Shown piece after piece: positions 33,049-44,040 of a stretch of DNA of 64,000 bases. The position numbers and the translations under genes are program-made. Under the pieces are notes generated by a model. That model ran no database searches. It was not told the DNA's origin and saw only the letters and a list, made by a program, of their open reading frames with translations. Within the stretch, counting starts at the first letter, position 1. Each line of letters starts with the position of its first letter. Origin of the DNA: Viridothelium virens (taxonomy: Eukaryota > Ascomycota > Dothideomycetes > Trypetheliales > Trypetheliaceae); assembly GCA_010094025.1 (NCBI GenBank), contig ML991831.1:1-64000 (forward strand). Reading direction: 5' to 3'.

Positions 33049-34830
33049 CAGAGGGTGAATCGGTAGGGTCGAAGCAGGGGTAGAGTAGTGGTGGGGAGAT
33101 TAGAGAAGGGGCTGGGGAAGTCCTGCGAAAAGTTTTCAGTACTGATTTGCAACCTAAAATTCGGAAAACCGACAAGAAATGCCCTGGAGCTCTCTAATGG
33201 GATTAATGCCACGAGATATCGCCATTTTAGGAGTGGCCTCGGGGAGGAACACTTTCAAATTAGACATGCAATTACATACGTGAGCCCCACCTAGATTCGA
33301 TGAACAGTCCAGTAGAGAAACCGGTTGTTCGAGAAGCATGGAAGAAATGTAATTATCCCAAGGCATCGTGACAATCTAGGGAAGGCCGGATCTGCGGATA
33401 GTGCCCAGGGAATCACTTTATTTTAATGTTGAAAGCTAGCCGCTTTCCTGAACTCCTCGAACTCTGCTTCATCTAGTAAAAGCTGTTTACTCAAGGTTGT
33501 GGGATAACCGTACACGAGGTAGATATCATGGTGGCGGCTCTTATGTACTCCTCGATCTTGTTTCTAGGGAGCACAAAGTAATTAATTGATTGATTGGTCA
33601 CACACTGTGCCGGATCTCGAATTCTGGATCCCGTGCAGGCGTTTTGTATAAAGCTACCTCGTTTCTGTGAAGTTGTTTTTGGATCTGAGCTACTGATCCC
33701 GCATTGAGATGTTTGTTGAGGTGCCAAATCACCTTGGACAAAAGGTGCACGGTGCAGTCGATAAAGTGGGTCAATGGCTGTCGCTAGTATGGCTTTGTAA
33801 TTATCTTGAGCCAATCTTTATTAGGCATACGCTTCAAGAAGTTGTGTGGCGCGCTCTTTCATGGTGTTGGGTTCAGAGGTTCAAAGCCAACAATCGGCCA
33901 AACGGGCCTCGTGGCCGCCACAACACGTTTGTCCCACGAATGAACGCGTCAATGGTCTCAGAAGACACTCAGCACGATCATTAAGCAGCTTGGAGCAAGA
34001 TTGTTACGTTTTTTCTGAAGAATTTGCGTCGAGCTATTAGTGGTCCCTTTTCAGTTTCCCGGTCTCCACATCTGGAAGGGGCTACGATAAATTTGGGAAC
34101 CCGCGAACGACTCTCTGTGCAACGAGACCCAGAGATTCGTGGACTCCAAAAAAAGAGACTGAGAGGACTCTTGAGATATACACTAGATCTGACTTAACGA
34201 AAATGAACACAATCAGATGAGAGTTATACTGAGGGCGATGCAGTCGATGGAAAGTTCGTAGTCAAGCTCGCCTTGCAAGGTCCGTGCAGCCGGGATAGGC
34301 GTACGGGCACTTCTCGATCATGCATCATTCCAAGCCGAAGTAGTCCATATCGTCTGCAAAAGGAGGTATGTGATAGAAGACTGAAGACGCAGCTCAGGGG
34401 CTAAGTTGGCGGCGGTGGCTAAAAGCGGTTGAAGCTTTTGCTGTGCCTTTAGAGTAGATGACATTCCCTTCCTTGCCTTGTCCCAATCACCGGAATCAGT
34501 GCATACCTTACCTGACGCCAGCTCACCGTCAAAATCCGCTCCCTTTGAAGAGACACAGGATCATGTCCCTTTGTATTTTTCATGATACGATTTCCGCAAC
34601 CGTCTATCTACTTTCGTTCGCCCCTACTCTATGTACTTGATGTCCGCATTCGTCCATCTTCTTTCGTTCGCGTCTAATACAATTGTAGAATACCTCTGCC
34701 TACGGACCATCTCACTCTCTTGAATCTAGCTTTGTGTCCTCCGACGAATTCCTATATGCTCCGGCTTGTTCTATCATGAGATAAGCCGGAAATCTCTCAA
34801 AGATATTTGAGCCAGACAGCGAGCGTAACC
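33049..34830. other. Long intergenic region, 1.8 kb
   Basis: No supported gene. An imperfect direct repeat with a 50-bp period lies at 34592-34671. Small open frames on both strands lack family resemblance. The right end presumably carries the promoter of the gene at 34831. Confidence 0.45.
34592..34671. repeat. Imperfect direct repeat, two units
   Basis: Units of about 30 bp start at 34592 and 34642, sharing TTTCGTTCGC ends and differing at about six positions. They lie upstream of the phosphotransferase-like gene and could be a local duplication. Confidence 0.5.
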
Positions 34831-36081
34831 ATGGACTACGACTATACCCATCCTGAGCGTCACATCACTGGCCTTGTGCTGGATCGTTCAAGGAATAGAA
34901 GTATTCGCTCTAAAGATGGTGGTGATTTCCCGACCTTAAGAAACCCGGACCCTCCAGAAACACTTTGCTGGGCTTGTGGCTGGACAACTTCCGATCAGAT
35001 ATATAGCGGATATAACCCCCGCATCAAGATTTTGTACACTCGCGGCAACGTTGGCCTTTGGAAGATTGGACGCGAATGGATTCTTCGAGATCAGCCAAAC
35101 GATTCTACGCTCGGCAACGATTACATCACCCAGGAGTATCTGCGCAACGCGCCAAACGTCAAGGTGCCGGTGCTCGAGTGCATGATGATTCTGGGCGATC
35201 CACAAGCCCAGGTACGCCTCACCCTCATGACTCAAGCGCAAGGCCAAACACTCAGCTCCGTATGGCACACCTTGTCTGCTGAACAAAAGGCGGCATACGG
35301 AAAGGAGCTTGCAGGGTACATTCGACAGTGGAGAACCCTGCAATCAGCTGTAATGGAGAATGTCAATCACGACCAGCTCTACGATATACTCGTTGGTCGT
35401 TGCGGTGGAACACTTCGCCCTCCAAAATGCAAGAAGATTGGATATACTGTTGATGGCTGGCTTGATAATCTGGAACCTGAACTGCGCAAAGGATTGGCTA
35501 ATAAATTCAAGCTTCAAGACCCAGACGAGATTGAACGCCAGCTTCAGGAGTTGAAGGCAAACTTTCCTAGAGACTTTCCCAACGTCCTGACTCATGGAGA
35601 CATACATATGGGCAACATCATCGTCCGCGACAACAAGATAGAGGCAATACTTGATTGGGAGCTGGCGGGCTTCTACCCCGCATGGGTCGAGTATTGGATG
35701 ATGTGTAATAACCCGGTAGACTTGGACCATGGCCTGTTTGACCTGCTTTATGAAGACGGATGCTTAGGTATCACCCGCCGTGAGTTTTTGGAAAAGGTCG
35801 ACCATGGGTTCAAAGCGGTCATTGATGTCTGGGAGAGCTGCAAAACGTATCATCCAGACGAAGAGAAGGTCTGGTATAAGCCAGCATGGTGCAAGTGTAA
35901 GAATTATGGCGGTGCATTTAAGATGCGGGACATTGGCAAAATGCCTGAGCATCAAATACTCGACAGTCATAATTCTGGATCGAGGACAGATGGTGGAGCG
36001 TATGGAGAAGGGTCGCAGGGTTATATAAATCCAAAAGACTTGAAAGGGAAGCCAAAAGGGAAGCGCACAATGTCGATGTAG
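34831..36081 (+). CDS. APH-family phosphotransferase-like protein
   Basis: The frame encodes 416 residues from the first in-frame ATG at 34831 (MDYDYTHPERH). It has a kinase-like fold of the aminoglycoside phosphotransferase (APH) family: an N-lobe with RGNVGLWKIGREWILRD, a hinge near LTLMTQAQGQTL, the catalytic loop LTHGDIHMGNIIV at about residues 255-267 (HxDxxxxN) and the metal-binding ILDWELAGFYP at about 274-284. This is the commonest signature of fungal APH-like proteins. These are greatly expanded in Pezizomycotina, and their substrates are mostly unknown, so resistance to an aminoglycoside should not be assumed. The C-terminal 60 residues are Gly/Lys/Ser-rich and disordered. No signal peptide; likely cytosolic. 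Confidence 0.85.
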   Translation: MDYDYTHPERHITGLVLDRSRNRSIRSKDGGDFPTLRNPDPPETLCWACGWTTSDQIYSGYNPRIKILYTRGNVGLWKIGREWILRDQPNDSTLGNDYITQEYLRNAPNVKVPVLECMMILGDPQAQVRLTLMTQAQGQTLSSVWHTLSAEQKAAYGKELAGYIRQWRTLQSAVMENVNHDQLYDILVGRCGGTLRPPKCKKIGYTVDGWLDNLEPELRKGLANKFKLQDPDEIERQLQELKANFPRDFPNVLTHGDIHMGNIIVRDNKIEAILDWELAGFYPAWVEYWMMCNNPVDLDHGLFDLLYEDGCLGITRREFLEKVDHGFKAVIDVWESCKTYHPDEEKVWYKPAWCKCKNYGGAFKMRDIGKMPEHQILDSHNSGSRTDGGAYGEGSQGYINPKDLKGKPKGKRTMSM

Positions 36082-36544
36082 GGCCCTCGAACTTAGATTT
36101 TCGTTCATATCAATATAGAGCTGTTCAGCTTCATCTGCGTCCCTGACATCGACTAGAATCGGCAAACGACCAACATGAAAAGGTGGCAGCAATTTTGTGC
36201 GAGTAGACATGCAGCGTGCGGTAACGAAGATTTATAGAAGGACAGTGCTGGCAAAAGACAGCGAGCACAACACTCAACCAATGCTGATGCTCCGAGAGCG
36301 AGCCGGTATATGTCAATGTTGACAATAAGGAGAATTTCGAGGTCACTTGGTCAGAGTTTTATGAAAGATAGCGGCAATGGACGTGGTGTTGATCAGCCAC
36401 TCTGAATTTGAATCATTTAGACATTCCCACAATTTTTTTATATTTGCCATGGCCTTCATCCGTCCACTTCTTTTTTTTCTGAATGAGAACACCCCGCTAC
36501 AAGTTTCAAATCAGCTGCGAACTCTCTGTATCAACAAAGTGTCT
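36082..36544. other. Convergent intergenic region
   Basis: It lies between the 3' ends of the APH-like gene and the small minus-strand gene at 36545-36943. Nothing else recognised. Confidence 0.45.
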
Positions 36545-36943
36545 CTACAAACCTGTTGACGCCTCTCCGAACAGATAAAGAATGATTGCACAGAACTTGG
36601 GATTGAGCAAGGTAGCTTCAAGATCTCCTGGTTTTTGTACTGCAGCAGCTACTTTTGGTCCCCAATCTTCGTCCAGTGGTATGACGATTACGTAGGATAC
36701 ACGCGGTGACCGGTAGACGTACGCAGATCCGACAATCTTGTCATTCCCGTGACCAATTATTCGGAGTATTGGGTACTTTGAGCGCTCGGGCTCAAGTATC
36801 CTGAGGCTCCAAGCTTGCTTGGTATCTCCTAGAAGGCTGTCATGATGACTGGTTGGTAATGTCGGAGCATTACAAAAGTCGCAGATCCAGGCTGTTGAAG
36901 CGACGCCATGGTGGCAGAGGCAACATTTGTTGATCGTTTCCAT
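36545..36943 (-). CDS. Small hypothetical protein with two CxxC-type pairs
   Basis: A single frame of 132 codons starts at the ATG at 36941-36943. The N-terminus holds CCLCHHGVASTAWICDFC: two Cys pairs about 12 residues apart, which could form a small zinc ribbon. The rest has beta-strand patterns (YPILRIIGHG, VSYVIVIPLDEDWG). No known family is recognised, and length and coding quality alone do not prove that it is a gene. It lies at the left border of the sparse accessory region. Confidence 0.4.
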   Translation of the reverse strand: METINKCCLCHHGVASTAWICDFCNAPTLPTSHHDSLLGDTKQAWSLRILEPERSKYPILRIIGHGNDKIVGSAYVYRSPRVSYVIVIPLDEDWGPKVAAAVQKPGDLEATLLNPKFCAIILYLFGEASTGL

Positions 36944-37917
36944 GCTCAGACGGATATGAGCGCTGAGCCTAGAGAGCGCCAGCCTTTGGACTGCTTCCTC
37001 GCTTTTTTAAATGCAAAAACTATCATGATAATTGCTATCTGTCTGGGCGCACATAATTGAGATTATTGAGGATTGGACGATTAGAAGAAGCTCGAGAACA
37101 AAGACAAATACAGAGTGCTGAGGCAAGCATTGATACCTTGCAAACCAGGTCTCTTTGATGGTCCAGTTGAGAAACCATGTTGTCTCGCATGTATGAACAT
37201 CCAGTCTTTGACATCGTGTTTGCTGACTGCAGTGAGACTTGCGAGTGTGTCTCAAGTGGACCTTATGACGCAGAAAACCTCAATCTGTGATGCCGTGTAC
37301 CGATGAGCCATTTCCAGTGCAAATCTCTTGGGCTCAGCGTCGCTGGCAGATCATTTCATGGCCTCTATCAGGTTTAGATAGATTGCTCAGCATCATAGCG
37401 AATTCGAAAGCTGAGATCAAATGGATAGAGCTCAATGATCCCACTGTGGTGGACTAACAGTTCGATGTATGTCTCAAAGAATAGCTTGCCCTGGGCAGCT
37501 CTTCCGTATGTCGAGGTGAATCTCGTCAGCTGTTTGAAGCGGGGTGAAGATCTGCCGTGTGGTATCGCTCTTCCCTTTGTCCTATGTTGGACCTTCCACT
37601 GTCATGCACGTCGCCGCACACGCGGCTGGCGCTAATGTTGTCAGCGTCATTGTTGCAGCTATCTGAGCGGCCGTGGCGGTCATGGCTACAGCGGCACAGC
37701 CGGAGATCCTACAATGTGGTCCATGACATGCCGCCGACAGGTTACTACGTGCATTCAGGAGTCGCAAGCTGTTTCCAAATGAAATTCAAGATGCACTGCG
37801 CCGGCGGGAATGATAGCTTATCGTCGCTGCGTCTTGTGGTCGAGGTTTCACTGTGGAAATCAGACTAGTCAGTCAGGGCTTTGCTTTGTGGACGGCAGAC
37901 ATTGTGTACAGAGGTTC
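36944..37917. other. Intergenic, no supported gene
   Basis: Short open frames on both strands between about 37,430 and 37,870 overlap each other and show no family pattern. The solo LTR begins at 37918. Confidence 0.45.
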
Positions 37918-38106
37918 TGTCAATATTATCCTAGCTATATCAGAGAGTTCTAGGTCATTTAGCTGACTAATACTCTCGGAAACAGAAGGATAAGATCCCG
38001 AAGATACAGGGGTTGTTACGGTGTATATATACAGCTTCATTTCCTGGCCAGATAAGAAGGACAGAGATCTTGACCTCGACGATCATTGCCATCTAAAATT
38101 CTGACA
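37918..38106 (-). mobile_element. Solo LTR, copy B (189 bp) with 5-bp target duplication
   Basis: The element reads TGTCA at one end and TGACA at the other, with 5-bp direct repeats GGTTC on both sides (37913-37917 and 38107-38111), the hallmark of LTR retrotransposon integration. It is about 97% identical to copy A at 51538-51732 in the opposite orientation. No internal domain adjoins either end, so it is a solo LTR left by recombination. The family is unassigned; the length and TG-CA ends suit a copia-like element. A TATA run inside is consistent with an LTR promoter. The copies look relatively young. Confidence 0.85.
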
Positions 38107-38111
38107 GGTTC

Positions 38112-39669
38112 GCCCTGTCCCAGAATCTCATGAACTGCTGATGTTTTAGCAGGATACATGTCTACGGGTATTGAGCGAGCAGTTCTTTCATCATCTGGGC
38201 GGTACGTCTCGCTATCTACGCTTTTCGTTAGAGTACAATAGTACGTACTCGTTAGGCAGATAGAAGCCACGAGGTCAAAGGCGCACCTGCCAAGCTCTTC
38301 AGTGGAAGGACACTCCTGTCAGAGTCATTGTCAATTTGCTTTGGCCTGTCCTAACTAAGGTATCATCCAGAAAACGTATCCAGTTTCAGCTCTGACCTGA
38401 GTTCTTCATTTGCCAACCGGGTAAAATTTCTAAGACGTCTTTATATCGGAATGTTCGACATTTCGCTTCCCAGTGTGTATTCTTGCAGTCGAGCACAATC
38501 TTGTTGACCCGTCGCAACACCTGAGTAAGAGGCTAAAGATCAGCACTTTTTCCACACTCCAAAAACAGCCTCTCGCGTATCATCAATTTTGATGGCTGAC
38601 GAATGGTTTCCTACTACGCTCGGTTTGTCCTCAGGTTCAATTGTCGCACATGATATCCTTTGCTTCGACTGTGTGATATCCTGAGAGTTCGTTCTAAATC
38701 CTCTCGAGGCTTAAAACCTGAAAAAGAATATATACTCACGGATCAACCCGCATGGCTCCACCACACTTCGCTTGCCTACATTCACACCTTTTGTTTTTTT
38801 GAGTGGTGTTCGGCCATAAGTCTCATGTTCTACTTTTCCGTCACATCCGAAGGTATCTTATCATACGCCCAGAAGTGCCTGTTTCGGGCTGTGGTACGCC
38901 CTAGCTTCATTATTCCTCATTCTATTTGGGCATCAGCTTGTCGTTGTTTCTCACCGTACAACTTGCAACGGGAAGGCTGCCGTGTGCGCTCAATTGTTCC
39001 CAGGCTTAAAAAAACGTGTCAATACAATTAAAGCTCCTGGCCTCGTGTATTTCCCTCACGAGCATTCTATCTTTACGTACCAGCTCATGTGCTTCAATGT
39101 ACAATATGAGTATTTCAGAGCGTCGCTGCGGTCTCGCCACTCCTTGCTACTGGCACGGGTAATGCAAAGAGGGGGACACATCTAGAAATGAGCCTTGATT
39201 ATCCTAGCTGAGGCTGACTTGCAAGGGGTCGAGAATCATCTTTCCTCATTCGTGGAAGGTGGCTTATATTTCTTTTGCAAGCGGCACCCAATTAACTAGC
39301 ATCCAGGCCATCCAAAATCTTAGCATCTTAGCCTAATCGAGATGTAGCCTTACAATCAATACGACTCACTGCCGGAAATCAACTCAGAGTGAAGCCTTCT
39401 ATAAGGCAATGTTGGAACCCCTTTGAGTGAGCTGTTCCCTTTGCCCACTAGATGTTATGGTATCGCAGAGGAAGGAGGATTAGGTCTATCAGAGGCAGGT
39501 ACCTACCTAGCTAGAACCAACACTATCCATTCTGGCAGGCTCGCCCTACATGTATATAATATCCTAGGATTAGCTAGATCCTAGAACAATCATCCTCCAA
39601 GTTCTTCATCACTAGACCCCGTTGCTTCTCTCTGCCCCACGAGTATAGCTTCTTCACAAATTCGAAAGA
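38112..39669. other. Intergenic, no supported gene
   Basis: A minus-strand frame entering the LTR from about 38,270 might be the end of an old gene but has no family match. Further frames up to 39,185 are unsupported. Nothing else recognised. Confidence 0.4.
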
Positions 39670-39824
39670 ATGCTTGAAAGAGCTCCTTTACCTACTCTTC
39701 CACCAAGTTCAGAGCAGGTTGCTCGCAGGCTGTCTCGAAGGCAAGATATAACTTACACATGTGGCTACATTAACCAAAACCTAAATCCAAGTAGGATTTC
39801 TCCCTATCGTCTCTTTTAAGTCTA

Positions 39825-40791
39825 ATGAGCAAGTCTGATAGTTCAAATAGATTCGGTGGTGACCTGTACAGGTGGTGCAACATGTGCTACAAATCCGGAG
39901 GAGCTGCAGTTGGTTGTTGTATCCCTGGCTTGGATTGCTATCCGCCAACTGCTTGCGTTGAATATTCGGTGGCCTGCGACAGCGCATGTGAGCTCGATTC
40001 CTATACTCTAAAATGGTAGGTCGCCGGCGTGTTGAAGCACAAGCACTAGTCGTCTAATTGCTTTCCCCAGTTCCAACCCTGCATCTCCAATGTGCCAGAA
40101 GGGAAACTGGGTAGGGTACCAAACGCCGATTTTTAATTATATGTGTGGAACTGAAGAGGCGGTATTCACTATCTGGCCATCGGCTACTGATGGAGGGTCC
40201 TTTGTCACCACTCCGATATCTATTGTTGCACGTCCGACGTCGCCAACCTCGAGTCCCACTACAGGATCAACAACTTCCGTTGCTCCAGCGAGCACCAGTA
40301 GCTCCCACAGCTCCGGCCTAACAGCTGGAGAGATTGCTGCCTTAGCTATCGGGTCTTTTCTTGGGCTGGTGTTTCTGGTCGCGCTCGTCATCGGTTCTAT
40401 CTTCTATTACAAGCGGCATTGTCCAAGGCCGCAGCCTCTACCAATCTCGCAGATGTCAACCTCTTACCTCCCTGTACAGCCACACGCAGATATAACGGAA
40501 ATAAAATTATCGTCCGAGTTCTCTAATTCTGGGCTTGTCAGTCCTGATGATTCTGTATCACAGATTGGCCCACTCAACTCCGGATTGCCTGCAAGTGGCG
40601 GATCTCCTTCAACCTTTCCGTCCATGCCTGGAACGCTGCCAAACTATGCAGATTCTGTAGCCACGCCCCCGGGACCTGGCTCAGGGTATCGACCGGAAGC
40701 GCTGTTCCATCATCACTCTCAAGGTACTCCAGCATCAACACCAAGCGAGTTCTCAATCCCGCCGTGGGGCAATCCAAGCGTTACGTCATAG
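39825..40791 (+). CDS. Cysteine-rich single-pass membrane protein
   Basis: Two exons, 39825-40015 and 40071-40791, join in phase across a 55-bp intron (GTAGGT donor, CTAAT branch, CCCCAG acceptor) to at least 303 residues. The ectodomain is Cys-rich (WCNMC, VGCCIPGLDCYPPTAC, CDSAC), followed by an S/T/P-rich stalk, one membrane helix (AIGSFLGLVFLVALVIGSIFYY, preceded by TAGEIAAL), a basic stop-transfer KRH and a Pro/Ser-rich cytosolic tail. This build is common in fungal wall-sensor-like proteins. An upstream exon probably exists: from 39670 another frame reads MLERAPLPTLPP then RRQDITYTCGYINQN, a motif typical just after the signal peptide of such proteins. I could not place its splice site or a signal peptide, so the true N-terminus is uncertain. 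Confidence 0.65.
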
Positions 40792-40959
40792 GAGTTCACT
40801 AAAAGGGACGAATCAGTTCTGTCAGTATCCATGGGTAATATATCGCAGATATAATCCGGTTGTGTTATCGTAAAGGGGCGTTCAGCGGTGTTAGGTAGCT
40901 GTACCGTTACTCTGGCATTCCATCTAAACCGTACAGTCCTTGAATTCTTCTGTTTCTTA

Positions 40960-42917
40960 TTAGTTACAATTGAAACGTAGTCCATTCTTAATCCTGCCTC
41001 TCCAAAGATTGGTCTGACGCTCAAACTCTTGCAAACGCTTGGCATCACCAGGTGGATTGCTCCGAATGCTCTGCATTTTTTCAAGCAGCTTTTGTAGTAC
41101 CATATCCCTCCTACTTAGGAGTGAACCTGATGGAGGGCCCTGTCGTGCTCCAAGCTCAATCTCTCGTGCTTCCAAACAGACAAGCAAAAGTTCTGTCTGC
41201 GCAAGCATGCTTTGCTTCCCCGTTTGTCGAGCCATGTCTCTTGCACGAGCTCCCCACTGCTGAGCTTCTTCTAAATGTTCAAGTCTAGCTTCTGGAGTGA
41301 TCAGGTGGCTGTGACTGAATCCTTCCTCTGTATCCATAAGCTTTTTGTACACGTGATGGAACTCTTTGGTGTTTCCGTTTCCCTGCGCCCGCAACGCTTT
41401 GAGCGCTTGGGTGAAGTCAGAGAGTGCGGCCTCAAGCCGCCAGTGTATATCCTTCGACGATAAGGCTTCCGCTCTAGGGTTTTGAGAGTAGCCCCTCTTC
41501 ATGTACTGGTCTGTAGTAATTTGTTAGCTACATAGCAAACTCTGAGATGGTGGTCACTAACCAAATGGCGATTGTGTAGCAGTCTCAAAGGGATTCACCT
41601 TAAGAGGATCAGGACTTCCGTCGTCTCTTGATGCAGATTGTCGATCCGGGCTCTGTGAAAGTGGACATACAGGTAAAAAAAAGCTACTCGAATTTCTGAG
41701 GCTTGCCACTAGAGGAACCGTCAGCCTTTGTAAGCCGATTCTACTGAATATCTGTTAACCTACCCAGAGCTGTTGGATTTGCCAGCTCTTTGGCACACCT
41801 TTCAATGTCAAGGGCCTGGTCTCTAATATAGCTTTCTGCTATCGCCTCCATATATGGCATACGCGCGAACTTTTCCATGTCGTCCTTACTGATGGTACCG
41901 AGAAGCGGAAATATTTCCCACCGACTTTGAGTTTCCTTCCTTCTTTGGACTCGTGAAACTGTCTTGCCTTCTCATCCGCATCAGTCGCGATTTTCGTACA
42001 TCTCTCCAATACTTCGTGCAGACTGTTTCTGCTGAGTTCGAAACCCAGCAATACCGGTTCCGATGCTAAGAAGGCATCCAATATCGCGACCAGGCCATAT
42101 GTGTTCTGCCTCGCTGAGTAATTCCCAAATCGGATTGTTAACTCGAAGGCCCCCGCCAATGAAGGTAGCGGTAGATCCACTGTTGAGACGACTAATTTCA
42201 ATAGGTTCGAAGAATAATGGTGCAGCGGACGTGGCACGCACAGCCTCGATAGCGGAGCAGTGATAATTAGTATGATCAGTTCTAGTTGTGGAGTATGAGC
42301 GAAGAAGCTCAGTATGTGTTGAATGGGCGCTAACGGCACAGACAAATCTGTAGACGGTTAACTGGACTGCCAAAGCTCCACTTTACAGTTCCAGATACCT
42401 ACGTTTTGCTTTTCCCGTCGTTCGCTTGAAGTAAAGGCATATCTGGACTTTCCCCCCTCCACATCAAGACTTCAGTAACAGCTCTCTCAAGATTCCTACC
42501 CTCGAACCAATAGTGCTTTAACTTGGTCCCAAGATATCTTGACGTCAACCGTTGCGTCCACCACTTTGGTTTGAAGATCTTTGGGGCTTGCAAATTGTAT
42601 ATCTGGATCGCTTCATCGACATTGCAATGCAAGACTCCAAGCAGTACAGCTATGAGACTATTTGGAGGTTGTTGTCAGTCAACCCGCTGGAAACAGTTAT
42701 ACAAAGGATTTGGTGGGGTATACCCGCCAGTAGAAGTACCTCCGATTAGATCGAAGTACTCGTAAGATCTCACAACGCGACCTATCTCTTGTGATAGCTT
42801 GTCGAAGATAGCCTGCAAGATGATTAGAGAGGTGATACCCTTCACCCCACCGCCATCTAGTGAAAGTATGCGAAGTGGGCGAGGCTGCTCGTCTGCCATC
42901 TCTAAGCTATGGCGCAT
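40960..42917 (-). pseudogene. Patatin-like phospholipase gene, probably degenerate
   Basis: Exon 1 (42917-42724) holds the oxyanion motif DGGGVKG and the lipase elbow GTSTGG. Exon 2 (42657-42403) continues GLIAVLLGVL, and exon 3 starts at 42347. All three join in phase with 66-bp and 55-bp introns. The later motif, where patatins have F-x-D-G-G/A, reads FIGGGLRVNNP near 42,148-42,165, so the catalytic Asp of the Ser-Asp dyad is replaced. Beyond it the family pattern (SIGTG, then KYFRFSV) switches frame twice between about 42,045 and 41,880. A further exon with a coiled-coil-like tail (40960-41502) then follows. It is therefore either a pseudogene or a non-catalytic variant. In fungi such domains act as effectors of NLR-like proteins or as stand-alone lipases. 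Confidence 0.7.
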
Positions 42918-44040
42918 AAGAGAAGATCCCTTTTGATACTTGTTGAGGATTACTAGATACTTCTAGCAGAGTGAAGATAACAGGCCTTAGACATGAGTCG
43001 AATGATAGGAAAGAAGTAAGATAAGATTCTGGTAAGTCTTGTAACATCAAAGGGCGAAGATAGTTGCCATTCAGGCTCCCATCGCAACAAACGCGGCGAG
43101 TACCACTGCCCGCCTGCTCTCAAAGCTTGAGCTTGAAAAGCAATCATGGGCTGAAATTTCAATATTACTCCTTGTCTGTGCCGGTACCCGCCAATGTTGG
43201 GCGCGCTTCTACTTCAGGCGAGATCTACACGCCACTCGCGATCACTTATTCTGCCCGACCCAAGTGAAGCCTTATGGCTTGAGTTATCCCACCCTTTCAT
43301 TACAAATCCAAAAGTTTGGAAATAAGCACGCAAACGGTTGAGATAAATAAGGATCATCTTTCCATACACCTACCGCGAGGTTGACTCCGTGATGTTGAAT
43401 CAATAGACCAGAAGCAACTGAGCGACGTCCTGGTTTAGAGTGCGACTCTAGTTTCGGCGAGATCAAGAAGGTAGTGCACAAAGAGCCAGCCTCAGGAGTC
43501 ACGTTCACGACAGACTTAGGGACGGTGCAAGGCTAATCTTCGGGACGGCAAGTGTCCGTGTCGCTCCGATTGGACCATATCAATTGGGAGTTGAAGGCAT
43601 TTAGCTAGGAAAAACACATACGATAAACATTCAAATACAGGACAGCAAAGTCTGAATTTTATTCTCTAGATACATCACATTGTGAAAATTGAACATTGTT
43701 TGGGTTACATCACTGCAAGCTGCTGAAGGAATCAATTTGTAGAGATGCGAATGCAAGTGATCCAAGTAAGTTCGCAAGGACAGCACGGAAGCTCGACGCA
43801 GAGAACATTGTTTGCGCCGTTGCTCTTTGATACTTTCGGTCAAGATGGGACTGAACTGGGACGTTGTTTTATCGCGTTACGAACTCGGAATCACTAGATC
43901 GACTCAATGAGGCATTGCTCTTTTCGCGAAGATAGTCGCGAGCAAATCCACTCGTCCAACCTAAAGATTCGAGATGAAGAACAAAACGAACTAAAAGACC
44001 AACAACACCATCGCTAGAAAGCACGCTTTCCTTCCACACC
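42918..44040. other. Intergenic, no supported gene
   Basis: Between the patatin-like gene's 5' end and the 3' end of the Irc5-type remodeller. Short minus-strand frames (for example 43,631-43,843) lack family resemblance. No repeat or RNA gene was found. Confidence 0.45.

Noticed and set aside
32505-33212. 235-codon antisense frame over the AT-hook gene tail
   Set aside because: Purine skew of the sense strand makes antisense frames open; the product is Pro/Ala low complexity. The sense frame with its AT-hook is preferred, though not proven.
34831-36081. Aminoglycoside resistance gene acquired from bacteria
   Set aside because: The APH fold is abundant in fungi with unknown substrates, and base and codon use do not stand out from neighbours.
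37557-37868. Frames near the solo LTR as a disrupted gene
   Set aside because: Both strands have weak short frames; none shows a domain, so there is no evidence that this LTR hit a gene.
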